Assembly (NCBI RefSeq): GCF_046630445.1
Contig: NC_092342.1
Coordinates: 86,249,001 to 86,313,000, forward strand
Direction of reading: 5' to 3'
Length of the DNA stretch: 64,000 nucleotides
From: Rutidosis leptorrhynchoides
Taxonomy: Eukaryota; Streptophyta; Magnoliopsida; Asterales; Asteraceae
The translations under genes were made by a program, and so were the position numbers. The notes under the pieces were generated by a model. It saw only the letters and a program-made list of their open reading frames with translations. It was not told the DNA's origin and searched no databases. Below are positions 27,363 to 39,397 of this stretch, one piece after another (position 1 is the first letter of the stretch; every line of letters begins with the position of its first letter).

Positions 27363-27618
27363 GCATTCATTTAAACAACTTAATATGAAAAAAATAAATG
27401 AGCCCTTGTATATCTTAAATGCTTAACCTTATGCTTCGAAAAGACGAAAATTACTTTATTTCTGGTAAATTCCACTACAATATAAAATAAATTAGAGAAT
27501 AATAGTGGCAAATCTTTGATAAAAATTATAAGGGATGATGATATATACACTATCCATTTTATCACATCTATCATAAATTACGCATTACATTTTGTATTAT
27601 ATAAACTGTTAAAGCACA
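27363..27618. other. Intergenic, nothing recognised
   Basis: AT-rich. The last eight bases (27611-27618, aaagcaca) are the left target duplication of the MITE that follows. Confidence 0.5.
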
Positions 27619-27909
27619 CAGTGGCGGACCCATGGAATATTTTTACTGGGAGTGAATTTTTTTTTCTTCAAAATATGTAGGTTTTGGGGCAAAATATAAA
27701 TTTTTTTGAGCAAAATTTAGAGTTTTTTGGGACAAAATATGAAAGTTTTGGAGCAAAATACGAAGGCTTTTTTTGGGGCAAAATATGAAGGGTTTGAGGG
27801 AAAAAAAAGTTTCACAAGGGGCTAAATCGAAAAACCGAAAAAATGCACTAAAAATTGAAAATCTACTGGAGACGGGCGCCCCACATGTCCCTTCTATGGT
27901 CCGCCCCTG
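27619..27909. mobile_element. hAT-type MITE
   Basis: Terminal inverted repeats CAGTGGCGGACCCATGGAA and, inverted at the right end, CAGGGGCGGACCATAGAAG. Flanking 8-bp duplications aaagcaca and aatgcaca agree at 7 of 8 bases, the length used by hAT transposases. The interior repeats a gggcaaaatatgaa-like phrase about five times. No coding capacity, so it depends on a transposase elsewhere. Confidence 0.85.
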
Positions 27910-28397
27910 AATGCACAGTTAAGGTGGATATAGTTCAAAAGATGATGTATATATCAATACCCTTATATAAGATGTGTGTGGAGAATAAGTAGTCTTTCTC
28001 ATACCAATAAAGAAAGCTGGGGTTGGTAAATATATAATATTATGGTTTTGTTTTATGTGTTAAATAATTGTCTAAATAATTGAAATTACCATATTAACAT
28101 CTACATGGGATAGTTGTAAAAACATGTAATAATAAATTTTAATTGTTATGACTAGAATGTAATTTTATACTTATTTAAAATTAATTATTAAGATATAATA
28201 ACTTAGAATTAAATAATCATTTAGTAACAAATCTGTGTGTTCACGGTACACTACTAATTTAAAATTTTTTAGTAGACAATACTCTGTACATGACACAACT
28301 AAATTTAACTGCAGAACCCCATATTTTTTTAAATTTATAGTTTTCCTTTTAGATTGTATTAGTAACCACCAAATTTAACTACCACTAAAACATGATT
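27910..28397. other. Intergenic, AT-rich
   Basis: No coding frame or known repeat recognised. The final bases 28387-28397 form the left duplication of SINE copy 2. Confidence 0.5.
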
Positions 28398-28708
28398 CAG
28401 AACTTGTCGGCATAGTCTAACGGTTTCCCCCATGTACTTTGTGTCATGGGATAGGGAGAGGTCATGGGTTCGATCCTTAGGGATGACATGATTTTCTTTA
28501 AACCAATTGAACACCAATAATGGTGGTATATATTGACCATGTAGGGAGGTTTTACCGGATTCGTTCACGGACCTCTTCCCAGGAACACTGCCCAAATGGA
28601 TGTTACCGTCGATCGGGTTCCAGTTTCCACCCGAACGTGTGTGAAACGTGTAAATAATGAGGGTCGTTGAAATAAATGATATACTAACGTCAAAAAATCA
28701 CCGTTAAA
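28398..28708 (+). mobile_element. SINE copy 2, tRNA-derived head
   Basis: The head has a Pol III A-box-like ATAGTCTAACGG and a B box GGTTCGATCC near 28470. A body with accaataatggtggtatata and a short A tail follow. Flanks aaaacatgatt (28387-28397) and aaaatatgatt (28709-28719) form an 11-bp duplication with one mismatch. It is the best-preserved head of the three copies together with 57351-57674. Confidence 0.85.
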
Positions 28709-29390
28709 AAAATATGATTTTAAATAATTAGTAATGAAATAAATAAAAAAATCAAGAACTCATCAAATTATAATCCTGAAATCGGCACTCCACTTATCTA
28801 TTCTGTTACTTTATATATTTCATTAGTTCCAAATCAAACCATGGCAAAGTTCATGGAATCGCCACTAACAATTAGAAGTAGTAAATATGAACGGGTATTT
28901 CATACTCGTATTTATTATTCGTGAACCAAGGTAGTCCTTGGAATAAAATTTTAAGAAAATATTGCAAAGGTTAAGAATATCAAACATCCCTTTCACATAT
29001 CTTTAAGATTATGACGTGGGGACAAGAAGGAAATCTCATTATCGGATAGTAAATTACCAAAACATCCAAACAAGTAATTTGACTTCACTGCCACATTAAT
29101 ACCTTACCTTTATCTTGGTTAACCAATTTTTTTTTTCCAGTATTTTCCCTCTTTTATTTTGGCAAATTAAAAAATGCACATGATATTTTTTTTCCCAGTA
29201 TTTTCCCTCTTTTATTTTGGCAAATTAAAAAATGCACATGATTTGCTACGTAATATTTTATGGACGTATTTGGGTTGATTTTAACTAATAGGGATGATAA
29301 GGTCACCCGATCCACTAGATCTCTACTTGATCAATTGAATTATAATGGATATGAATAAATTTAAACGAATATAATTATAAATATTGATGA
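28709..29390. other. Intergenic with a 58-bp tandem duplication
   Basis: At 29127-29242 a 58-bp block (cagtattttccctcttttat and following) occurs twice in tandem, nearly identical. The rest is AT-rich without a gene. 29381-29390 (atattgatga) is the left duplication of LINE A. Confidence 0.7.
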
Positions 29391-29821
29391 ATTTTTTTTC
29401 TTTTCAAAAAGCAACAATATATTAACAACCAAAACGAATACAAAGAAGTTGGCAGGCCAATCTGCCCAGAGCCAGCCCAACAAACGAAACACAATACTAG
29501 ATCAGATTCTAAGATTGCATCATGAACACGACATTAAACTAAATACACTTTCGGATTAGACAACCAAACATTCCAATCAATTTTAAGCCCTTTTACTCTT
29601 CTCAAAATCCAATCAAAAGTAGCTACTTGAATCTCGATGAGCGCGACCAGAGCATTCCAAGATTTATTGCGAAAGACCTTGTTGTTCTAATTCTTCCAAA
29701 TTAAGTATGTACTAATCCAAATAACCGCTTGCCAAATCTTGAAGCCCACAATCGAAGAAATATGTGATGAATTATCCCGAAGAAGTTCACTAATGTTGAA
29801 AGATGAAAAGTTCCCTAAATC

Positions 29822-30119
29822 CTACCACTTGTAGACACGCGTCCAAATCTCTTGAGCACGAGAGCAGAAGATGAGAGCATGCTCCACGGATTCAATGTCG
29901 TCATCGCATAATGGACACCAAACGCTATGTAAGTCGATACCTCTTTTGTCTAACTCGATCCTAGCCGGAAGTCTCTTTTGTAAAGCCAGCCACACAAAAG
30001 TTTGAGTCTTTCTCGGAGTCAAGGAATTATGAATTGTTTCATCTCAACCAACAATAGCCTCCGCGAAAACCTTTTCTTTAATGATTTATGTCAGCTTCTT
30101 GATCGTAAATCCTCCATTA
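29822..30119 (-). pseudogene. LINE A zf-RVT domain
   Basis: TPRKTQTFVWLALQKRLPAR, then VWCPLCDDDIESVEHALIFC and EIWTRVYKW: the zinc-binding domain at the C-terminal end of plant L1-type polyproteins, with Cys and His ligands kept. One stop lies upstream near 30040. The sequence continues at 54221 beyond element C. Confidence 0.88.
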
Positions 30120-32554
30120 TGTAATAACCCGTCTTTTTCCGTTAATTTATTTTAACGTCCGTCTTTTTTTTAATAATAATATCTTTCGTTATCAAAATTT
30201 GTATCTTCCGTTGATTAGCGTTTTAATATTCCCGTTATTTAATTATAACATCTCTCGTTTACTCTAGCGTATTTAAAATAATTCGTATGGTTAATTCACA
30301 CAACGCTTTTAAACTCGAGGGACTAATGTTGCCAAGGGGCCAAACTAGTGACTAGGTCAACTAGTCAAACCCCACTTCCCCACCATTCATTTCACCTCCC
30401 ACTTTTCTTCTTTCTCTCTTCTTACTTTCATATTTCTTTCAAATCCACAACTTCAAAGATTCATCATCTAAATCTAAACTAGGAAGCTCACAACAAAACA
30501 AATTACATATTTGTGATCTACTACTCAAGACCTTTAATTTAGTACCAATTTCATTACTTGGGGTAAGCTTTTCAAAAGTCTCTAATTTAAATAATTAGAC
30601 CTTTAAACTTATAAGTGTGTTAATTAGTGGTGTGATGTCGTGTATGTAATTTGTATGCTCGATCTTGTTATTTTGCATAACTAGCATGAACTTGGAAAAA
30701 GGGTTTGTTTAATTCTTGATTTGGGTTAATGAAATGTTGTTAGATGTTAATGATTTTGTGTTTAATGTGTTACTTGCATCATTAGCTTCGTTTTGGTATG
30801 TAGGTTGACTTAGAAAAACTTCATTAACATAATTGTTTAATTCATGATTGTTGGTTAGGGTTTGATAGATTTTAAGATGAACTCTTGATGTATTAAATAT
30901 TTTATAATGTTGTTGGTAAGTGTTTAGATGCAATGTATGTGTAATTACCTTCAAAACGGCATATCATATGTGTGCATCTAATCCCCAAATCATCAAATTG
31001 CAATTATGAACTTGAAGCATTAATGATGAACATTCAATGATCATTCGATGAGGATTTAGTTATTGTAAATGATGGATTTGGTTGATGATATGTATCTAGT
31101 TGTATTCCTTGTTAAAATACCTTTCCAACGATGTATGGTATGCGTTTTTAGTATTTTCGGTTCGTTAATTGTGTTTGAAAGAAGTTTGGTATACGTCCAG
31201 CCGCAATTTATGCTCACCGGGCGCAAATTACGCCCAGCCGCAAAAACCAGGCGCATCCTTATGCCTGTTTCTGACCTGACAAATTTCTTGACCCCAGGCC
31301 AGGCGCCACTTGCGCCCACCAGCCGCCATTTGCGGCTGGGTCCACTTTTTCGCGACTTTTTCTCGTTTTAACCCTTGTTTTCGCGTCGCAACTTCGATTA
31401 ACATGAAACTTGGCCAACATGCTTATATATGACTACGTTTTTATGGAAAATAGTCGGATACCTGACCCGACTCCGTCGACATTGACTTTGACCAAGTTTG
31501 ACTTTTAGTCAAACTTAACCAAAGACTTATGTAATCGTTCTAACCTTCTTTTATACTTATATCTTGCATGAAACTTGACAACTTGACTCACATTCTATAT
31601 AATCTAGTCGTAACGAGCCATAGGACTAATTGAACAACTTTGACCGACCTCGTATTTTACCTGTATTGATACAACCTACTTGTTTAGGTCAAGACTAACA
31701 TTCGTTCTTACACACGTTTACTTTGTGAAGTACCTTTTTACTCGTGCACTCAAGGTGAAATCATAGTCCCACCTTTTCAACAACTTTTACTCTTTAAATC
31801 ATGGGATGAGAAACATATACGTTTTATACTTTTATGCTTTGAACACAAGTACGAAAACAAACATTCTACGTACGATTTAGAACAAAAAACCTCAATTCAA
31901 TTATCATTAGTTACACTTGTAGGGTGTAAGGGAGAACTTATGTTGTGTGGATCCATACGAGTTTGACAGACCCTCATTCGGACGGTTCGCTACCGTTGGC
32001 GGATGAAATGTATTTTCGTGTATAGTGTAGGTTCTAACACTATGATAACGGGGTTCATATACAGTTAAGTTTTGATAATTGGGTGCTCGTGATACAACAA
32101 CTTTTGGAATGTAAACGATTTGGATAATCAACGTTATGGAAATACTAAATCTTGTGGTTCAAAAACAACGTTTACAATTATATCTATGATTTCACCAACG
32201 TTTTTCGTTGACAGTTTCTATATGTTTCTCAGGTTCTTGATTGGCTACTTGATACATGCTTCCGCGTACACTTTGATTTCTTGCTTAGGGTCAAGCATAC
32301 ATGCATACGCTATTGATAGCATCCGTGATTTTCAACTTATATTATGTCGCAAATTATTTCATTTATACTTTATAACTTTTGTAAACTTAAACTTGTTGTC
32401 GAATCGTTTGGTAAACTTAAAACTTTGCAAGTCCTACACGTTTCAAATGAATGCGACATAATTTTGGTCAAACGCGTCTCATTTAGGGACTATGACCACG
32501 TAACGGGACCTAAGTTAACGGCGCCGTCAATGGTGATTTTGGCGGGTCATCACA
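30120..32554 (+). repeat. 5' LTR of chromovirus C
   Basis: 2435 bp. It contains a cluster of GC-rich inverted repeats at about 31195-31340 (for example GGGCGCAAATTACGCCC, and 31319-31339 with CCAGCCGC arms). Frames here on both strands are not coding. Confidence 0.9.
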
Positions 32555-32556
32555 GA

Positions 32557-32568
32557 TGGTATAAGAGC
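32557..32568 (+). promoter_or_regulatory. Primer binding site, tRNA-Met type, one mismatch
   Basis: TGGTATAAGAGC, two bases after the LTR. The usual plant site is TGGTATCAGAGC, complementary to initiator tRNA-Met. Confidence 0.8.
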
Positions 32569-33829
32569 ATTGGTTGTAGGGATCTAGGATATGCATTAGT
32601 GTGTTTGACAGAGTCGTTAGGACGCATTAGTGAGTCTAGACTACAACCCGATAGTTAACCATTGTATTCTGACTTGCATTTGCTATAGGTAGCACTTATT
32701 TGACTACTTGTGCATTTCTACTTGAATCTTTCTTAGGTAAACTTCTTAATTGTACCTAACTCTCATCATGCGAGCCCGTACTCTGCCACTTTCTGGTAAC
32801 ACACGTAAATTTAAGATTCATACGCGTAAGGATGACGACGACTTTATTAGTTACACTGGTTCAGGAACTTTGTCTCCCAGGTTGTTATTCACGACCGTCC
32901 CTTCTTACTATCCACAAGTGCTGTAAAGTTTCGACCACTATGGTAATCACTAACCACTACCGATGTTACATCGGTGTTCTTCACTATCTACCACTTCTTG
33001 TTACTACCACCACTACTCTAGGTGAGTATCGTCATCACTACTTATCACTACGGTTGCGTACTACTCATTATCATAATTCTTTGCTCTTTTCGTACCTAAA
33101 GACATTATTGTTTGACTTGAACCGTATTGACGTGAACAACCAGTTATACACTTCCCTCGGGAAACGCATCTTCAGAGTTGCACTAATTCTTCCGATTAAA
33201 TACGAGTCACGTTTGAGATGTCGTTACACTTTGTTCATTTTAAATCTTCACGATTACACGAACTTAATTCAATGGAGTGATGTGGGAATGGAGTTATGAG
33301 TTAGTGTAATATAACGACACTCGATCAATGTGGTTATATTATGGTAAGTTATACCAAAGTTCTAATGACTCGTGATGGTGATGGGGCTCGATCAACCTAG
33401 TCACCACCATGTGCCATGTTACATGACTTTATTTTTATTTATTGCCATCCGAAAACTCCGAGAATATTGATAACAACCATACCAAGGACACACCTTCGAT
33501 TATTTCCAAACCATATTTATACTTCTGAATAAATGACCAATTCTTTCAACTTCAAAACATATGTTACACGTGTATACTATCTCGTTTTCTCACAGTTTTA
33601 TCGACGAACTAAGAAATGCTTGATATGCTCACATCGAGGCGGACACTTCTCTCGCATTACACTCGTACTTCCGTATAAGTAAATCTTCTATCTAAATTCT
33701 CAATGGAGAGAGAGACTCTTCACATTATACTAGTATTCGCCACGAGGGTGAATAGTCCTAACAAACGTTTTCAGAAACCAATAAGAAAAACTTATTCAAA
33801 TATATCTTAAAGAAATGTACCTCGTTTCA
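32569..33829 (+). other. Degenerate internal region of chromovirus C
   Basis: No recognisable gag, protease or RT. Frames at 32832-33299 and others are short and low in similarity to anything I know. This is either heavily decayed gag or a replaced non-coding segment. Confidence 0.5.
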
Positions 33830-34700
33830 GATCAAGATGCTCGTTTCACTTCTAGATTTTTGGGGTGCCTTACAAGAAGCCTTGGGAACACGTTTAGACA
33901 TGAGTACTGTGTATCATCCACAAACAGACGGACCAAGCAAACGTACGATTCAAACCTTGGAAGACATATCACGAACTTGTATTGTTGCCTTTAGCTGACT
34001 CCTCTTACAATGATAGTTATCATTCGAGTATTAACGTCGCACCTTTCGAAGCTTTATATGGCCGCAAATGTCGTTTTCCTAATTGTTGGGCCGAAGTAGG
34101 TGACAAGCAAATCACCGGACCCGAACTCATTCATGAAATAACCGTTAAGATCGTTCAAATCTAAGAAAGGCTCAAGACGGGCCGTAGTCGCCAAAAGAGC
34201 TATGCCGATGTTAGACGTAAACCTCTCGAATTCCAAGTGGGTGACCGCGTAATGTTAAAAGTCTCACTTTAGAAAGGTGTTATCCATTTCGGGAAACGTG
34301 GAAAGCTAAATCTGCGGTATATTGATCCTTTAGAAATCTTGGAGCGTATTGGACCCGTTGCTTACCGTTTAGATCTTTCGACTCAATTAAGTTCCGTTCA
34401 TCCTACATTCCATGTATCAAACTTGAAGAAGTGTCTTGCCGAACAAGAACTTGTTATTTCTTTCGAAGAGCTTACTATCGATGAGAAACTCCACTTCATA
34501 GAAGAACCGGTTGGAATTATGGATCGTGAAGCCAAACCTTAAAACAAAGTAAAATCCCGATTGTCAAAGTTCATTGGAATGCCAAAAGAGGACCCGAGTT
34601 TACGTAGGAAAGGCAAGACCAATTGAAAAGGAAGTACCCTCAGTTATTCGTGGAATTGGAAACACAAGGTGTCGAGGAAGAAACAACGACTACTACTTCT
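33830..34700 (+). pseudogene. Integrase C-terminal and chromodomain remnant of C
   Basis: The integrase core end is seen as [10 protein letters not shown] (the glutamate motif following is disturbed: GPSKRT where GQSERT is usual), then [12 protein letters not shown], the C-terminal FQVGDRVMLKVS, and HPTFHVSNLKKCL. A chromodomain-like tail with IMDREAKP and a shifted RGPEFT region follows. Stops occur at about 34162 and 34270, plus a frameshift near 33990. The combination of integrase and chromodomain identifies a chromovirus, probably Tekay/Del-like. Confidence 0.85.
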
Positions 34701-34741
34701 AACTAAATTTCGGGACGAAATTTCTTTTAAGGAGTAGGTAA

Positions 34742-35168
34742 TGTAATAACCCGTCTTTTTTCGTAAATTTATTTTAACGCCCATTTTTTTTTAATAATAA
34801 TATCTTTTGTTATCTAAATTCGTATCTTCTGTTGATTAGCGTTTTAATATTCCCGTTATTTAATTATAACATCTCTCGTTTACTCTAGCGTATTTAAAAT
34901 AATTTGTATGGTTAATTCACGCAATCGCTTTTAAACTCGAGGGACTAATGTTGCCAAGGGGCCAAACTAGTGACTAGGTCAACTAGTCAAACCCCACTTC
35001 CCCACCATTCATTTCACCTCCCACTTTTCTTCTTTCTCTCTTCTTACTTCCATTTTTCTTTCAAATCCACAACTTCAAATATTCATCATCTAAATCTAAA
35101 CTAGGAAGCTCACAACAAAACAAATTACATATTTGTTATCTACTACTCAAGACCTTTAATTTGGTACC
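34742..35168 (+). repeat. 3' LTR of chromovirus C, first part
   Basis: Follows TTTTAAGGAGTAGGTAA, the purine-rich tract. It matches the first 427 bp of the 5' LTR and stops at the insertion point of element D, ending in gtacc, the duplicated target. Confidence 0.9.
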
Positions 35169-37147
35169 TGATGTTTATGCGAGGTGTATATAAAATACTA
35201 TTAATTTTTACAAGAAAATACTATTAAATACGATACAATTTTACACAAGATATTTATTTATTTAGAGAATGGATATACTTAAACCTTGCTACAACACTTA
35301 TAGGCAGTGTACCTAATCGTACAGTAGTGTAGTATTTAGTAAGTCCGGTTCGTTCCACAGGAAAATCTTTAAACAAAGCTTAACGCTATATTAGTTTACT
35401 TTTATAAAAATACAAATATATATATAAGTAATATTATTATTATAAAGGGGGTTTTTACCGTTTAATGACCGGTTTGTCGATTTTAAAACTTTAGTCGCAG
35501 TTAAAACCAAATGTAAAATATTAAAAATAAATACAAGACATAAATTAAAGCGTAAAGTAAATAACGATAATGAAATTGCGAATAATAAAAGTGCGATAAA
35601 ATAAACTTGCGATAATTAAAAAGTACGATAATTAAAAGTGCAATTAAATACAATAACAATAAAAATGCGATAATTAGAAGTGCAATTAAATATAAAATAA
35701 AGGAAATTAAATATGAAATAAAAGAATTATGCTTATTTAAACTTCCGTAATCATGATGTTTGACGTGTTGATTTTAGTTTTATGCCCATGGGTTAATTGT
35801 CCTTTGTCCTGGATTATTTAATATGTCCATCCAGTGTTTGTCCATAACAGTCCATCAGTCATAAATATAAAGTGCGAGTGTCCTTGTCAAATTATCCTTA
35901 TACCCGAAGTTAAATATTCCAACTAATTGGGGACTTAAACTGTAACAAGATTTTAATACTTTGTTTAATAATTACACCAGGATGTCGACTGAGTGTAATC
36001 CAAGGTTTTAATATTTTGTTATCAATTATACCAAGTGTCCTTGTACATAATTTCACCCCTGTTTTAATTATTCTAGTGGCTATTAATCCATTCCCGTGTC
36101 CGGTTAAATGAACGATTATTCGTACATATAAATACCCCGCCCATCGTGTCCGATCGAGTGTATATGGTAATTTATAGGGACGCCCAATTGTAAATCTTTA
36201 TATTAACATTAACAAACTATCATTTAGTTAAACAAATATAAAGCCCATTAATAGCCCATAGTCTAATTTCCACAAGTGTCGTTCTTTTGTCCAAACCCCA
36301 ATTATGGTACAAAGCCCAATTACCCAATTTTAGTAATTAACCCAACATCATGATTACTTCGTTTTAAATAAGCATAATAATAACTTAGCTACGAGACATT
36401 AATATAAAAAGGTTGAACATAACTTACAATGATTAAAAATAGCGTAGCGTTACACGGACAGAATTTCGACTTACACCCTTACAACATTCGCTAACATACC
36501 CTTATTATTAGAATTAAAATTAAAATTAAAATATAAATATAAATATTTACGTATTATGAGAGAAGAAGAAAAAGGATGATGAAAATGATCAGAATTCGGT
36601 TGGCTTTATAGGGAATTGAGTTCAGGTATACTCCGCGACTCGCGGCATTTTTTGCCTTCAAACTCCGCGAGTCGCGGAGTTTGTAAATACAGCTCACTCC
36701 AGTTTGGAGTCTTTCTTGCCGACGGTGTATTTTATTTATATAATATATAAATAATTATAAGAATTATTTAAATATTATATTTTATTAATGTGCATAGTTG
36801 ACTTGTAATTTTTAGTCCGTTGCGTCGAGCGTTGAGAGTTGACTCTGGTCCCGGTTCCGGATTTTCGAACGTCCTTGCATACAATTTAATATCTTGTACT
36901 TTGCGTTTTGAATCTTGTACTCTTGTAATTTCGAGACGTTTCTTATCAATAATTGGAACCTCTTTGATTGTTTTTTGTACTTTTGAGCTTTTTGGTCGTT
37001 TGCGTCTTCAATTCGTCGAATCTGTCTTTTGTCTTCACCTTTTATTATTTAAACGAATATCACTTGTAAATAGAACAATTGCAACTAAAAGCTTGTCTTT
37101 CTTGAGGAATAATGCTATGAAATATATGTTCGTTTTTAGCATTATCA
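35169..37147 (-). repeat. 3' LTR of element D
   Basis: 1979 bp. Palindromes at 36631-36645 and 36660-36682 and a TATA on the minus strand at about 36604-36610. Its outermost 45-50 bp (35169-35215) differ strongly from the other LTR, while the rest is nearly identical. Confidence 0.95.
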
Positions 37148-37183
37148 AATATTCCCACACTTAAGCGTTGCTTGTCCTCAAGC
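37148..37183 (-). promoter_or_regulatory. PPT and stem-loop of element D
   Basis: On the minus strand TTGCTTG-AGGA-CAAGCAA precedes AAGTGTGGGAATATT, which touches the LTR. It is the same arrangement as in element B. Confidence 0.7.
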
Positions 37184-39397
37184 AATATCGTCTTGAAATA
37201 CTAGAATCACTTCTTTATTCTTCACACTTTGTACATCAGTGATTTCTATACGGCGGTATAAACAATGGTAGTAACGATATGGTTTACAGTCCCACATGAC
37301 TATAAAAATTTAGATCCATTAAGGAAATTGGATCTTTATGAAAACATTCGATCTTTTGAAAATTAAATCTAGTTTTTACCCTAGATAAGTTTTCTGGAAT
37401 TACCCTTTACCGGTGTTTGCAAAATATTTTTGTGGGTTTGGTGGGTTTCAGATTTGAAAATTTTAGCTCAAAACTTGCGGTTTTGTGTCATCCACTTGCT
37501 AACCTTGTATTTGGAAAGCAACACGTCCAGTTTACTTGTCCCGTATATTACCTTTCGGTAAACTACCGTCCGGTTGTAAAGGAAAGCATTGAACAAGCAA
37601 CTGTTAAGGCAATGTCCCCTGACATGCTTTTAATTATGGTCTATAACGTGTCGGACGCAATTACTATCCTTTGTAGGAGCAATAGTAAAGCTCATCCTTA
37701 TAATTTTTCGGTCTGGCACAAGGTCCTGTCTTTGACCATGCTATGCAACCACCGTTCTTACGGTTGACACCCGATTTAGTTCAGGTGACCTAATGAATTC
37801 CAGGTGAATTCCTAGGATTTTACGTTCAATGGTAATGAACGCATTGAAAATAGGGTTTTTAGAAAACAAATCGGTTTGTAATTTTGATCAAAATATTTTC
37901 TCGTTCAAGCTCGAGTTTAGATATCATTGAATTCCATGAGTTTGTAATTCTCAATCTTTAAGGTCAATCTCAAGGATTGAGTAATATCAGGCTTAAAAGC
38001 TGATTTTTGATCTTTTAAGGAGATTATCCTTTCTGGGGATCTGATTCATTAGTCTTATCCAGCTAATTTGCATGGTGCCCCCCCATTGTACGAGATAAAT
38101 CCTTCTCATGGTTAGGATAAATCTGACCACTTGGCGACCCTGTTTGATGCTGAGGTCCGTGGATTTCCTGCTGATTTTAGTGATGACTTTTCTAGATTTT
38201 TCGTCAACCTACAGCTGGTCTGGACGACAACTTCCTGACTTAAATCAAGAAGCGCGTTTCTTTTTCGGAAGACTTTACTTCCTTTTAATGATGGAATTGA
38301 TTCATCGTGTAGATCCATCTTTCTTATAGTAAATCAGGTAAAACTTTTTAGTTTAGTCCAAAGCAAAAGTATTTTCAGTTATTTGTACAAAAATATGTGA
38401 TATATGTTTTGAATAACTTGGAGAATTTTCCCACACTTGGCTTTTATTTTCCTTTTTATTGTCCTCTATTCCATTTTAAATGAATTTTAACATTTTGGTT
38501 TGTTTCTCAATTTATGTCCTTTCCGAGGTTACAATAATTTCGGTGTTAAAACCTAGTTTTATCGTTCATAAATATGTATAAACATGATTTTGAGTTAATT
38601 TAATTGAAAATTTTGAAAAATTTTACTAGAGTTGGGTAGTCAGTATATAAGACTAGGGCTGTTCTTTATTATCAGAGAGCACTAGATTCTAATACAACTA
38701 CTGCTTTACTAGTATTTTTAATGGTAACCCAGTGTTTAAGATAAAAATTTTAAAATCCGAAAGAATTTAACCCCTTCCCACACTTAAGATCTTGCAATGC
38801 CCTCATTTGCAAGAAATCAGTAACAATTTAAATTATTGAGGGTGATTTGTGTGAAAATGATTAAATTTTTACCAAAGTTTCCAAATAATTTGGCGTTTGT
38901 TTGCTGAATGATAAATGGTGCACATCATTTGTTCATTCCGTCTTGTTGTTATTTCACATATATTTTGCATCTTGTCGTCAAAATTAGTTGCTTTTGCTGA
39001 ACTTAATGCCAGTCTTCGAAAATGCGTTGTTTTACCCTGTTGTGTACATAAGATAAACTGCAAACATATATACATATTTTTGAAGTTTGGTATATTACCC
39101 CACATTCAAAAATTATTAAAATCTAAGAATAAAAGTTAGAAAATTATAAAAACTATTACAATATTAACATAAGTATTAAACGTATCAACATTACAAATTA
39201 CAAAATAAATAAAAGTAAGTAGACTAGGGATGATACTGATACCAATAGGGGTTCCAAGCATAACCATAGGTGCTATAGAATGCTTCGGCTGGGTTATACG
39301 TAGGATATGGTGGTTGCATCTCTATAGACCAGGGAGGGAATATGGGTTTTGGAGTAGGAATATAGTTTCTACCTATATGTTGGCAATGAGCTATGAT
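37184..39397 (-). other. 3' internal region of element D
   Basis: Non-coding apart from a possible small ORF (38112-38318). PPT-like TCCCACACTT motifs occur at 38428 and 38774 and, degenerate, at 39095, in the same order as their counterparts in element B. A TTG-started opposite-strand frame at 37417-37767 exists but is not supported as a gene. Confidence 0.65.
38112..38318 (-). CDS. Small hypothetical ORF of element D
   Basis: 68 residues from an ATG, beginning MDLHDESIPSLKGSKVFRKR. It is basic and hydrophilic, with no signal peptide or membrane segment. Its counterpart in element B (5374) shares most residues but is broken by TAA. It sits between the ATHILA ORF and the 3' LTR. Coding is possible but unproven, since neighbouring non-coding DNA is equally conserved. 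Confidence 0.35.
   Translation of the reverse strand: MDLHDESIPSLKGSKVFRKRNALLDLSQEVVVQTSCRLTKNLEKSSLKSAGNPRTSASNRVAKWSDLS

Noticed and set aside
28405..28480. tRNA gene
   Set aside because: A and B boxes are present but there is no cloverleaf, and the body plus A tail and duplications show a SINE.
31069..31371. Frames in the LTRs of C on both strands (also 52731-53033)
   Set aside because: LTR sequence, present twice by duplication, no recognisable domain, overlapping on opposite strands.
36820..37164. Frames in the LTRs of D (also 51875-52066) on the + strand
   Set aside because: Repeated in both LTRs only because the LTRs are copies. They run antisense to the element and have no domain.
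37417..37767. Opposite-strand frame of 116 codons in element D with a similar 81-codon frame in B (6028-6273)
   Set aside because: Both start at TTG with no upstream ATG, and the whole region is conserved at DNA level, so protein similarity is expected without selection. An antisense gene is possible but unsupported.
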